Part shown: positions 1 to 5,836 of the stretch, one piece after another
Position numbering within the stretch: position 1 is the first letter of the stretch
Layout: each line of letters starts with the position of its first letter
Source: Bacteroidia bacterium
GTDB lineage: Bacteria; Bacteroidota; Bacteroidia; Cytophagales; Cyclobacteriaceae
Assembly: GCA_012031955.1 (NCBI GenBank)
Contig: JAAURZ010000100.1
Location: 1 to 7,581 of the forward strand
Length of the DNA stretch: 7,581 nucleotides
Direction: 5' to 3'
Program-made: the position numbers and the translations under genes
Notes under the pieces: generated by a model
What the model was told of the DNA's origin: nothing
Database searches by the model: none
What the model saw: the letters and a program-made list of their open reading frames with translations, nothing else

Positions 1-603
1 TGTGACAACGTCGTCTACCAGAAGCAGGTGGCTGCCAGGTGCAATCACCTTGCCGGGCGACACCCGGAAAATAGTATCCACATTTTCCCATCGGCGCAGC
101 TTTGATTTCCTCGTTTGAGTCTCTGTTTTTATCACTCGCGCCAGCAGATTCTCATTCATCGGTATAGCCAATTTTTCGGACAGCCCTTTGCCGAACATCG
201 CGCTCTGATTATATCCACGCGATTTTTGCCGGCTGGTGTGCAGTGGCACAGGTACTATTTCTGAAAACACCCCGTCGTAAGTTCGCCTGAGTTTATCGCC
301 ACATACCTTGCCAAGCAGGAGGCCCAACTCCGGGTTGTTCCTGTACTTGAGCGTATGCAACATCTTCTGAACTTTACTCTTCTTTCTAAACTTATAAAAG
401 GCAACGGCGTGAGTGACTGGCACTCGGCTATAAAGCCTTGTCCATAGCTGGTTTTCTTGCACTTGGAGATGATCCGTGGCGGGCAGTTCCAGAATACAAT
501 GGGTGCAAACAAACCGCTCTCCCTTGGCCAGACTCTCGCCACACGCAGTGCACAGATTCGGATAGATCAACGAAATAAAATCCTGGAAGGCTCCAGTAAT
601 CAT
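1..603 (-). CDS. comF: ComF family phosphoribosyltransferase-like protein, C-terminus cut off by the window edge
   Basis: The frame is open from ATG 603-601 to the left edge: 201 residues, no stop. The N-terminus has two CxxC pairs, C18/C21 (NLCTACGESL) and C33/C36 (FVCTHC), as in the zinc-binding double-zinc-ribbon of ComF proteins. The centre has VPVPLHTSRQKSRGYNQ (about residues 107-123), the typical ComF substrate-side block. TQTRKSKLRRWENV follows, and the visible end is LLLVDDVVT, the start of the PRPP-binding loop (type I phosphoribosyltransferase fold). Family members are about 220-240 residues, so some 30 are missing. ComF is needed for DNA uptake in several naturally competent bacteria; in Bacteroidota its role is mostly inferred and its reaction is not established. 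The gene is divergent from the AhpD-like gene at 682. No Shine-Dalgarno is visible before this ATG, which is usual for the phylum. Family assignment is firm; a competence role is inference. Confidence 0.93.
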   Translation of the reverse strand, partial: MITGAFQDFISLIYPNLCTACGESLAKGERFVCTHCILELPATDHLQVQENQLWTRLYSRVPVTHAVAFYKFRKKSKVQKMLHTLKYRNNPELGLLLGKVCGDKLRRTYDGVFSEIVPVPLHTSRQKSRGYNQSAMFGKGLSEKLAIPMNENLLARVIKTETQTRKSKLRRWENVDTIFRVSPGKVIAPGSHLLLVDDVVT

Positions 604-681
604 AAGCGGAAATGGATGAATATATTTGCTTCGCGACCTAGTTGCAGAAATTTAGAAAACTTGAATGAATAATTTTGAGCC
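604..681. promoter_or_regulatory. Divergent intergenic region between comF and the AhpD-like gene
   Basis: These 78 bases separate two divergently transcribed genes and must hold or abut both promoters. On the plus strand TATATTTG at 621-628 matches the Bacteroidota -7 consensus TAnnTTTG exactly and lies 53 bases before ATG 682. No convincing -33 TTTG is seen at the expected distance. On the minus strand the best candidate is TAAATTTC (654-647), one mismatch from consensus and weak. The promoter call rests on the motif and the gene arrangement only. Confidence 0.45.
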
Positions 682-1026
682 ATGGGATTAGTAGAAGATT
701 TTAACGCTTACCGGAGCAAAATGAACGACAAGATAATGTCGTCCGACAATCTTATCATTAAACGTATTTTTAACCTTGACACCAATGCCTATGCTGAAGG
801 CGGTGTTCTCGACGTAAAATCAAAAGAGCTTATCGGACTTACCTGCTCGCTCGTGCTCCGGTGCGACGATTGTGTGAAGTACCACCTTGGGCGCAGTAAA
901 GAAGTTGGCCTGTCAACCGCCGAAGTTCATGAAGCCATGGGCATAGCCACGCTCGTTGGCGGCACGATAGTGATACCACACCTGCGACGGGCCTTTGAAT
1001 ATTGGGAGGAACTGTCCGGTGTATAA
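682..1026 (+). CDS. Carboxymuconolactone decarboxylase family protein, AhpD-like
   Basis: This 114-residue protein has the AhpD/CMD helical fold signature. Acidic residue E49 in VKSKELIGL is followed by RCDDCVKYHL, giving the redox motif C61-x-x-C64 and H68. In AhpD-type alkylhydroperoxidases the two cysteines and the histidine form the thiol-disulfide and proton-relay centre, so a small peroxidase or disulfide reductase role is likely; the electron donor is not visible. The C-terminal stretch MGIATLVGGTIVIPHLRRAFE fits the last helices of the fold. Length is normal for single-domain members. The start at ATG 682 has no clear Shine-Dalgarno and follows a TATATTTG -7 element by 53 bases. The last codons overlap the next gene by 8 bases, so the two are probably co-transcribed. 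True muconolactone decarboxylase activity is unlikely because the CxxC-containing branch is the redox one. Confidence 0.92.
   Translation: MGLVEDFNAYRSKMNDKIMSSDNLIIKRIFNLDTNAYAEGGVLDVKSKELIGLTCSLVLRCDDCVKYHLGRSKEVGLSTAEVHEAMGIATLVGGTIVIPHLRRAFEYWEELSGV
1004..1010 (+). promoter_or_regulatory. Shine-Dalgarno sequence for the gene at 1019
   Basis: GGGAGGA lies inside the end of the AhpD-like gene, 8 bases before GTG 1019. It is the clearest ribosome-binding site in the window, where other starts lack one. It favours GTG 1019 over the upstream in-frame TTG at 995 as the start of the following gene. Confidence 0.55.
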
Positions 1027-1396
1027 GCGGGACCTTCTGCTGGACAGAAAATGGGCGCGGTTGCTCCATGATTTGGGCGACATTATCGGCAAGCGCCCCA
1101 AGGACATGAACGGGGTTTTGTTTCTTATCGGCGTGCAGGAGCTGGGTCAGGGCAACAAAGTATTTAGCAAAGAGGAAAAGCAAGACCTGATGCACATTGC
1201 CATCTGCAAAGTTTTGAGCCTGAGTGGTTACTACAAATTGATTGGCCAGGATCAGGATGGATGGCCTCACTGGGAATTGGTTAAAAAACTGCCACACTTC
1301 GATTTACTTGAGCAAGAAAAGCTGCTAAAGTCACACGTTCTGGAGTACTTCGAAACTGAGTTCGACTGGCAGCCGCCCACCGACGAAACAGGCTGA
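1019..1396 (+). CDS. Uncharacterised small cytosolic protein
   Basis: The protein is 125 residues from GTG 1019; TTG 995 would add eight residues read through the preceding gene. I do not recognise a domain. It begins MYKRDLLLDRKWARLLHDLG and has a hydrophobic core segment (NGVLFLIGVQELGQ). An acidic/lysine helix (SKEEKQDLMHIAICKVL) and an aromatic acidic tail (YFETEFDWQPP) follow. There is no signal peptide, membrane segment or cysteine/histidine metal motif. The frame is supported by full-length openness, the Shine-Dalgarno at 1004-1010 and the 8-base overlap with the AhpD-like gene, which together suggest translational coupling and a shared mRNA. I believe similar genes follow CMD-family genes in related Cytophagales, but I cannot verify that here. 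ATG 1052 is a less likely alternative start. Confidence 0.75.
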   Translation: MYKRDLLLDRKWARLLHDLGDIIGKRPKDMNGVLFLIGVQELGQGNKVFSKEEKQDLMHIAICKVLSLSGYYKLIGQDQDGWPHWELVKKLPHFDLLEQEKLLKSHVLEYFETEFDWQPPTDETG

Positions 1397-1515
1397 ATTG
1401 TTATGCGGTAATGCCAGTTGTAAAGTCTTTTGAAATAGTACGGAATAGCCCGTATATTGAGTAATGACCAACATGTTGGTGTCGTTGTCATTTGTACCAC
1501 TTAACACTTGGGGCA
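1397..1515. other. Intergenic region before the DUF4175 gene, with a 14-base palindrome
   Basis: These 119 bases carry no gene I can support. The notable element is ACCAACATGTTGGT at 1467-1480, a perfect 14-base palindrome ending 35 bases before ATG 1516. An outer inverted pair, AATGAC (1463-1468) and GTCATT (1487-1492), partly overlaps it. This could be a dimeric regulator's operator or a hairpin in the 5' leader. There is no U-run after it, so it is not a classical intrinsic terminator. No exact TAnnTTTG element is present here. Confidence 0.4.
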
Positions 1516-1806
1516 ATGGGAGATGGGGTAAACAGGATTCATGAAAAGATAGGGGCTTTCCGGAAGAAGTACTACGTGAATATTTTCCTGCGCGGTACTA
1601 TTCTGACCCTTTCAATACTGGCGGCTTATTTTCTGATGGCTGCATTGCTGGAATACAACCTTTGGCTTGCTGACTGGGCTCGGCTTGGAATTTTCATCAC
1701 CTTTTTTGCGGTAGCTGCCTATTGTGTTTTCAAATATCTGCGCGAACTATCCGCTGGTGGTTGCTTAAACGTGGCCTTGATGAAGAAGAGAGCGCCCGCA
1801 TTATAG
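1516..1806 (+). CDS. DUF4175 fragment 1: N-terminal two-membrane-segment part
   Basis: The meaningful part runs from ATG 1516 to about 1746 (MGDGVNRIHEKIGAFRKKYY... to KYLRE). It holds membrane segments IFLRGTILTLSILAAYFLMA and LGIFITFFAVAAYCVF. The remaining codons to the stop at 1804-1806 (SAGGCLNVALMKKRAPAL) look like out-of-frame reading after a lost base and should not be taken as real protein. Confidence 0.7.
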   Translation: MGDGVNRIHEKIGAFRKKYYVNIFLRGTILTLSILAAYFLMAALLEYNLWLADWARLGIFITFFAVAAYCVFKYLRELSAGGCLNVALMKKRAPAL

Positions 1807-3659
1807 GGGCCAACCTGCCAACAGTTAAAGATCGTCTCGTAAATCTGGTTCAGTTGACCGTCGCCGGCAGGAGCTCGTCGCTTGCGCTTGCAAGCGTGCA
1901 GCAAAGATCGCATGAGTTGGCGCCAGTTTCATTTGAAGGTGTAATCGACCTGCGTCAAAACGGCAAGTATCTCCGGTACCTGGCGGCTCCGGTATTGCTC
2001 GTGCTCCTGCTGCTGGTTTTCGATCGCGATGTGATCACGCAGAGCACCAGCAGGATTATACATTTCAATCAGCAGTATGCGCCGCAGGCCCCCTTTGCAT
2101 TTCAGATAAACCCGCAGGGGCTTACGGCCTTCTACAACGAAGATTATGTATTGGAACTGCAACTGGAAGGCAAGGCCATTCCAGACAACGCCTATTTAAT
2201 CAACGGGAACTCGCGCAACAAGATGAGCATTACAGGCCGCGGAGCTTTCAGTTTTGTGTTCGACAAGATTCAACAGAATCAAACAGTCCAAATCGAAGCA
2301 GCCGGATTTTACTCCAATCCTTTTACCATCCGCGTTGCGAACCGACCTGAAATGACGGGCTTCTCCGTGGAATTAGAATATCCCAAATACCTGCGGCAGA
2401 AAAAAGAACGGATTGTAAATGCAGGCAACCTGGAAGTACCGGAAGGCACGGTGGTGAAGTGGAATCTGCTGACGGCGCACGCCGATCAGGCCAGCATTAC
2501 TTTCGGAGAAACACCCAAAAATGAGTTTCAATCGCCTGACAACCAGGTTTTTACCTACTCAAGGAGGTTCACCGAGGCATCTGCGTACGAGATTGAACTT
2601 CAAAATGCCGACAGCAAGAACAAGGAGCGAATAGCGTACAACATCGCGGTAGTTAAAGACCAATACCCGCAAATTGCTGTAAACAATCTTAAGGACTCCG
2701 TGCTCTACAAGCGCATCATTCTCGGCGGGCTTGTAAGTGATGATCATGGCGTAAGCCAACTAACGCTGCATTACACGGTGCAGGACGAAAACCAAAGAAC
2801 AATCACCAGCAAGTCAAAAGACTTATCGGTTGGCCGAAATCAGATTCAACAGAGTTTCTTTTACAACTGGGCTTTAGATTCGCTTGAACTTCGCGCCGGC
2901 AATCAGTTGATCTATTATTTGCAAGTGTGGGACAACGACGGTGTAAATGGGCGAAAGTCTACAAAGACATCTACCTATAGCTTTTTTGTGCCGAGCAAAG
3001 ACAACCTTCTCACTGAAATTTCCAAGTCACAATCACAAACTCAACAGTCGCTCGATCAGAGTGTAGGTAAAGCCAACAAGCTTCAGGATAAAATTGAAGA
3101 GGCGTCTCAGAAATTGAAAGGCAAACAAAATCTCGACTGGCAGGACAAGAAAATGCTGGAAGACATTCTACAGCAAAAGTTGAATCTCGACAAAGCCGTG
3201 CAGCAATTGAATGAAGAGAACAAACTGCTCGAAGAAAAAAAGGGCGCCTTTACTGAGCAGGATGAACGCATCAAAGAAAAAGCAGAACAGATTCAAAAGC
3301 TTATGGATGAACTCCTGGACGAGGAGACCAAAAAGCTCTTTGAAGAACTGCAAAAGCTCCTTCAGGAAAACCAGGATATTTCCGAAATCCAAAAGCTGCT
3401 CAACAAAATGAGCCAGAACACCAACAACCTCGAGAAGGAATTGGAACGTACACTGGAACTGTTCAAGCAGTTGCAATACGACTTTAAGCTGGACCAAACC
3501 ATCGACCAGGTGAAGGAGCAGGCCGAAAAGCAGAAGGCGCTGCTTGAAAAAACGGAATCGCTCGAAAAAGAGCAAGGAAAGAAATACAAGGATAAGAAAA
3601 CACCGGCGACGAAAAAAAGGCGAGAGCAACGAGGATGCAAAAGACCCGAAAGACAATAA
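1722..3659 (+). CDS. DUF4175 fragment 2: third membrane segment, beta-rich domain, first coiled coil
   Basis: Genuine family sequence starts around 1750 with IRWWLLKRGLDEEESARIIG, directly continuing fragment 1 in another frame. The amphipathic block PTVKDRLVNLVQL, a membrane segment (APVLLVLLLLVF), a beta-rich region (about 2050-2990) and then a coiled coil follow (LLTEISKSQSQ through ELERTLELFKQLQYDFKL). The in-frame tail after about 3618 (RREQRGCKRPERQ) is out-of-frame reading beyond a seven-A run. The first codon near 1722 is not a real translation start. Confidence 0.75.
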   Translation: MCFQISARTIRWWLLKRGLDEEESARIIGANLPTVKDRLVNLVQLTVAGRSSSLALASVQQRSHELAPVSFEGVIDLRQNGKYLRYLAAPVLLVLLLLVFDRDVITQSTSRIIHFNQQYAPQAPFAFQINPQGLTAFYNEDYVLELQLEGKAIPDNAYLINGNSRNKMSITGRGAFSFVFDKIQQNQTVQIEAAGFYSNPFTIRVANRPEMTGFSVELEYPKYLRQKKERIVNAGNLEVPEGTVVKWNLLTAHADQASITFGETPKNEFQSPDNQVFTYSRRFTEASAYEIELQNADSKNKERIAYNIAVVKDQYPQIAVNNLKDSVLYKRIILGGLVSDDHGVSQLTLHYTVQDENQRTITSKSKDLSVGRNQIQQSFFYNWALDSLELRAGNQLIYYLQVWDNDGVNGRKSTKTSTYSFFVPSKDNLLTEISKSQSQTQQSLDQSVGKANKLQDKIEEASQKLKGKQNLDWQDKKMLEDILQQKLNLDKAVQQLNEENKLLEEKKGAFTEQDERIKEKAEQIQKLMDELLDEETKKLFEELQKLLQENQDISEIQKLLNKMSQNTNNLEKELERTLELFKQLQYDFKLDQTIDQVKEQAEKQKALLEKTESLEKEQGKKYKDKKTPATKKRREQRGCKRPERQ

Positions 3660-4320
3660 GTCCGGAGAAGACGACAAGAACGGCGATGATAAAACGAAAG
3701 AGCAACAATCGGCTCAAGAGTTGGCAAAAGAGCAGGAGAAACTGAAACAAGAGCTGGACAAAACATCGGAGAAACTTGACGAGCTGAAAGAACTGGGAGA
3801 GGAACTGAACCAGAACGATGACCTGCCCGGGTCCGATGAAAACGAGCAGATTCAACAGGAGATGGATCAGAGCCAGCAGAAGTTGCAACAGAATCAACCA
3901 TCCAAATCAAAGCAGAACCAACAGAAAGCCCTTCAGCAAATGCAGCAGATGGCTCAGCAAATGGAATCCATGCAAAGCTCCATGTCTATGGAAATAGATA
4001 TGGAAAATCTTGAATCGCTGCGGCAAATCATGCACGGACTCATCAAACTGTCATTCGACCAGGAGAGTCTTATGAATTCGTTCAACGAACTGCAGCAGGG
4101 CGACCCTCGGTTTAATTCGCTGGCGCAGCAACAAATTAAGCTTCAGGACGATGCTAAGGTTTTGGAAGACAGCCTGTTAGCGCTAGCGAAGAAAGATCCA
4201 TTCATGGGCTCATTCGTGACCAAAGAGGTGGGCGAGTTAAACAGCCATATGCAAAAAGCGATAGAGTCGAATGCCGAACGAAGAAGACCTCAGGCCGCGG
4301 CGAGATGCAGTATACCATGA
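3544..4320 (+). CDS. DUF4175 fragment 3: Q/E/K/M-rich coiled coil
   Basis: Genuine sequence begins about 3619 (KGESNEDAKDPKDNKSGEDD, a charged linker). It continues through Gln/Met-rich helices (QQKALQQMQQMAQQMESMQ) and the conserved block LRQIMHGLIKLSFDQESLMN to MQKAIESNAERR. Codons upstream of 3612 in this frame are shadow sequence over fragment 2, so ATG 3544 is not a real start. The last codons (ARCSIP) follow another frame break. Confidence 0.75.
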   Translation: MKKRNRSKKSKERNTRIRKHRRRKKGESNEDAKDPKDNKSGEDDKNGDDKTKEQQSAQELAKEQEKLKQELDKTSEKLDELKELGEELNQNDDLPGSDENEQIQQEMDQSQQKLQQNQPSKSKQNQQKALQQMQQMAQQMESMQSSMSMEIDMENLESLRQIMHGLIKLSFDQESLMNSFNELQQGDPRFNSLAQQQIKLQDDAKVLEDSLLALAKKDPFMGSFVTKEVGELNSHMQKAIESNAERRRPQAAARCSIP

Positions 4321-4928
4321 CGTCGATCAATAATCTTGCGTTGATGCTCGATTCACACTTCGACATGATGATGCAGATGATGGCCAACGCCAAGCCCTCG
4401 AGTGGAAAGGGAAAAAAGAAAGGGCAGATGCCTAATCTAAGCCAGCTTCAGCAGCAGCTTAACGACAAGATACAACAACTCAAAAATGGGGGTAAGTCAG
4501 GCCGCGAGCTTTCTGAAGAGTTGGCCAAGATGGCTGCCGAGCAAGAGCGAATTCGTCGTGCGCTTCAGGAACTGCAGGAGAAGATGAAGAACCCGGGCGA
4601 GATGCCCGGAGGCGATGTCCCCGGCAAGATGGAGCAGACCGAGATGGACTTGGTGAACAAACAGCTGTCGGACGAGTTGATCAAGCGACAGCAGGAGATA
4701 TTGACACGGTTGCTGGAAGCAGAGAAATCTTTGCGCGAACAGGAGATGGACGAAGAGCGAAAAGGTGAAGCAGCCAAGGATTATGACAAAGAAATACCGA
4801 AGGCCTTTGAGGAATATTTGCGACTAAAGGAAAAAGAGGTAGAATTGCTGAAAACCGTTCCACCGAAGCTATACCCATACTACAAGAAGGAGGTTAGCGA
4901 GTACTTTAAGCGGATCGGGCAACAATAA
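4305..4928 (+). CDS. DUF4175 fragment 4: conserved C-terminal region
   Basis: This frame carries MQYTMTSINNLALML, which in the family directly continues fragment 3. A low-complexity linker (SSGKGKKKGQMPN), coiled-coil helices and the conserved end KMEQTEMDLVNKQLSDELIK ... FEEYLRLKEKEVELLKTVPP ... YPYYKKEVSEYF follow. The reading frame extends a few codons upstream of ATG 4305 (GAG before it is in frame), so that ATG is internal to the intact protein rather than a start. Confidence 0.78.
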   Translation: MQYTMTSINNLALMLDSHFDMMMQMMANAKPSSGKGKKKGQMPNLSQLQQQLNDKIQQLKNGGKSGRELSEELAKMAAEQERIRRALQELQEKMKNPGEMPGGDVPGKMEQTEMDLVNKQLSDELIKRQQEILTRLLEAEKSLREQEMDEERKGEAAKDYDKEIPKAFEEYLRLKEKEVELLKTVPPKLYPYYKKEVSEYFKRIGQQ

Positions 4929-4945
4929 AACCAGGCCATAGTTTC

Positions 4946-5350
4946 ATGAACACAATTAGCATCCAGATTCCATCGATCATGGAGAATGTTCGAATGATTG
5001 AAAGCTTCATTGACAATGCGAAGGAAAAATTTCACCTGGATGACGATATATATGGCAATATTATGATTGCGGTAACTGAGGCAGTAAATAATGCCATCAA
5101 GCATGGCAATTCGGGCAACAAAGAAAAAAATGTAAACCTTAGTCTGGCCGTTATCGACAATATGATCCGTTTCACTGTACGAGACGAGGGCTATGGTTTT
5201 GACTTCGACAACCTTCCGGATCCTACCTCGCCGGAGAACCTTGAAAAGCCCGGTGGTCGCGGCATTTTTCTCATGAAGCACCTTTCTGACGAAGTCGAGT
5301 TTCATGACGGCGGCAGGGAAGTAGAGCTGCTGTTTTACGTCAGCAACTAA
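4946..5350 (+). CDS. ATP-binding protein, RsbW/SpoIIAB-type anti-sigma factor kinase family
   Basis: This 134-residue protein is a stand-alone GHKL ATPase domain (HATPase_c_2 type). The N-box is E45-A-V-N-N49-A-I-K-H53 (Mg-ATP binding), the G1 box D80-E-G-Y-G84, and the G2 box G103-G-R-G106 followed by IFLMKHLSDEVEF. RsbW and SpoIIAB bind a sigma factor and phosphorylate a STAS-domain antagonist at serine; no STAS gene or sigma factor is in the window, so the target here is unknown. Length is normal. The start ATG 4946 lies 17 bases after the DUF4175 stop, and the stop TAA abuts the ybeY start with no gap, so it sits mid-operon. No Shine-Dalgarno is evident. The family call is firm; the kinase role and any sigma-factor partner are inference, since some small GHKL proteins of this type have other partners. 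Confidence 0.92.
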   Translation: MNTISIQIPSIMENVRMIESFIDNAKEKFHLDDDIYGNIMIAVTEAVNNAIKHGNSGNKEKNVNLSLAVIDNMIRFTVRDEGYGFDFDNLPDPTSPENLEKPGGRGIFLMKHLSDEVEFHDGGREVELLFYVSN

Positions 5351-5774
5351 ATGGCATCCATCCGTTATTTTTCAGAGGACATCCAGTTTAATCTTGGCCA
5401 ACTCCAGAACAACCTCGAGCTGGATTAAGCGAGTGTCTAGCCTGGAGGGAAAAGACATAGACCAACTGAACTTCATCTTCTGCTCAGATAGCTACCTCCT
5501 GCAGAAGAACATCGGCTATCTCAACCACCACACATACACTGATATCCTGACATTTGATAATCGCGATTCAGCCGAAAGTCCAATAGACGGGGATGTCTTT
5601 ATCAGCATAGAAAGGGTAGAGGAGAATTCGGACAAGTATGGCGTTAAGTTTGACGACGAGCTACATCGCGTCATAATTCATGGAGTACTCCATCTTATGG
5701 GCTACGGCGACAAGTCTCCAGCGCAAAAACGGCTCATGCGTAAAAAAGAGGACACTTATCTATCTTTGCGTTAG
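5351..5774 (+). CDS. ybeY: rRNA maturation endoribonuclease YbeY, with a 1-base frame break near the start
   Basis: YbeY is a metal-dependent RNase acting in 16S rRNA 3'-end maturation and ribosome quality control. From ATG 5351 the frame reads MASIRYFSEDIQFN, a typical Bacteroidota YbeY N-terminus, then goes out of frame and stops at 5426-5428. The +1 frame, open from TTG 5394, continues it as LANSRTTSSWIKRV to the TAG at 5772-5774. Removing one base around 5392-5397 gives an intact 140-residue protein. Motifs are LNFIFCSD, YLNHHTYTDILTFD, IDGDVFIS and the metal-site region HRVIIHGVLHLMGYGD. In reconstructed numbering the ligands would be H110 and H114, with D120 where proteobacterial enzymes have the third histidine. 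ATG 5351 directly follows the stop of the RsbW-type gene. Because ybeY is rarely lost, a sequence error is the best explanation. A shortened protein from TTG 5394 would lack the first beta strand. Confidence 0.88.
5761..5768 (+). promoter_or_regulatory. Candidate -7 promoter element for mnmG
   Basis: TATCTTTG matches the Bacteroidota -7 consensus TAnnTTTG exactly and lies in the last codons of ybeY. It would place the mnmG transcript start near 5775, just after the ybeY stop, with a leader running across both parS-like sites. No good -33 TTTG is seen at the usual distance, and an 8-base match can arise by chance. Confidence 0.38.
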
Positions 5775-5788
5775 ACTTCATCAGATCG

Positions 5789-5804
5789 CGTTCCACGTGA
5801 AACG
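5789..5804 (+). other. parS-like chromosome partition site 1
   Basis: CGTTCCACGTGAAACG contains GTTCCACGTGAAAC, which agrees with the inner 14 bases of the ParB/Spo0J site TGTTNCACGTGAAACA; only the two outermost bases differ. It is near-palindromic around CACGTG. It sits 15 bases after the ybeY stop. ParB binding is inferred from the motif and from the presence of a second copy downstream. Confidence 0.8.
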
Positions 5805-5836
5805 AGAATGTGGAATTGTGGAGAAGTCTTGTGTGT

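Larger units (their letters stand above)
1516..4928 (+). pseudogene. DUF4175 family membrane-anchored coiled-coil protein, reading frame broken by three 1-base shifts
   Basis: Joined across three single-base frame breaks (near 1747, 3612-3618 and 4297-4302), this makes one protein of about 1137 residues, the usual size for Bacteroidota DUF4175 proteins. It has two membrane segments near the N-terminus (about 23-45 and 56-74) and a third (about 155-170). A beta-rich region likely outside the membrane comes next, then from about residue 495 a very long Q/E/K-rich coiled coil, and finally a conserved C-terminus ending in TVPPKLYPYYKKEVSEYF. The family's function is not known to me; the layout suggests a membrane-anchored scaffold. 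It starts at ATG 1516 without a clear Shine-Dalgarno and ends 17 bases before the RsbW-type gene. 'Pseudogene' marks the broken frame only. The codons keep strong family similarity on both sides of each break, so consensus errors in an intact gene are at least as likely. Confidence 0.85.

Noticed and set aside
457..672. A 71-residue plus-strand frame at the left end
   Set aside because: It is antisense to the well-supported zinc-ribbon coding part of comF.
3168..3910. Long minus-strand frames rich in Leu, Phe and Ser that resemble membrane proteins
   Set aside because: They are the antisense reading of a Lys/Glu/Gln-rich coiled coil, which gives Phe/Leu/Ser-rich artefacts; they overlap a conserved plus-strand gene and have no family motifs.
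1738..4305. Programmed ribosomal frameshifting in the DUF4175 gene
   Set aside because: The breaks near 1747 and 4300 have no slippery heptamer, three shifts in one gene would be extraordinary, and the directions alternate. Only the A7 run at 3612-3618 leaves some room for slippage.
1722..4320. Treating the DUF4175 pieces as separate overlapping genes
   Set aside because: Each piece continues the family sequence of the one before it in another frame, and their apparent starts (about 1722, ATG 3544, ATG 4305) fall inside conserved protein or shadow sequence.
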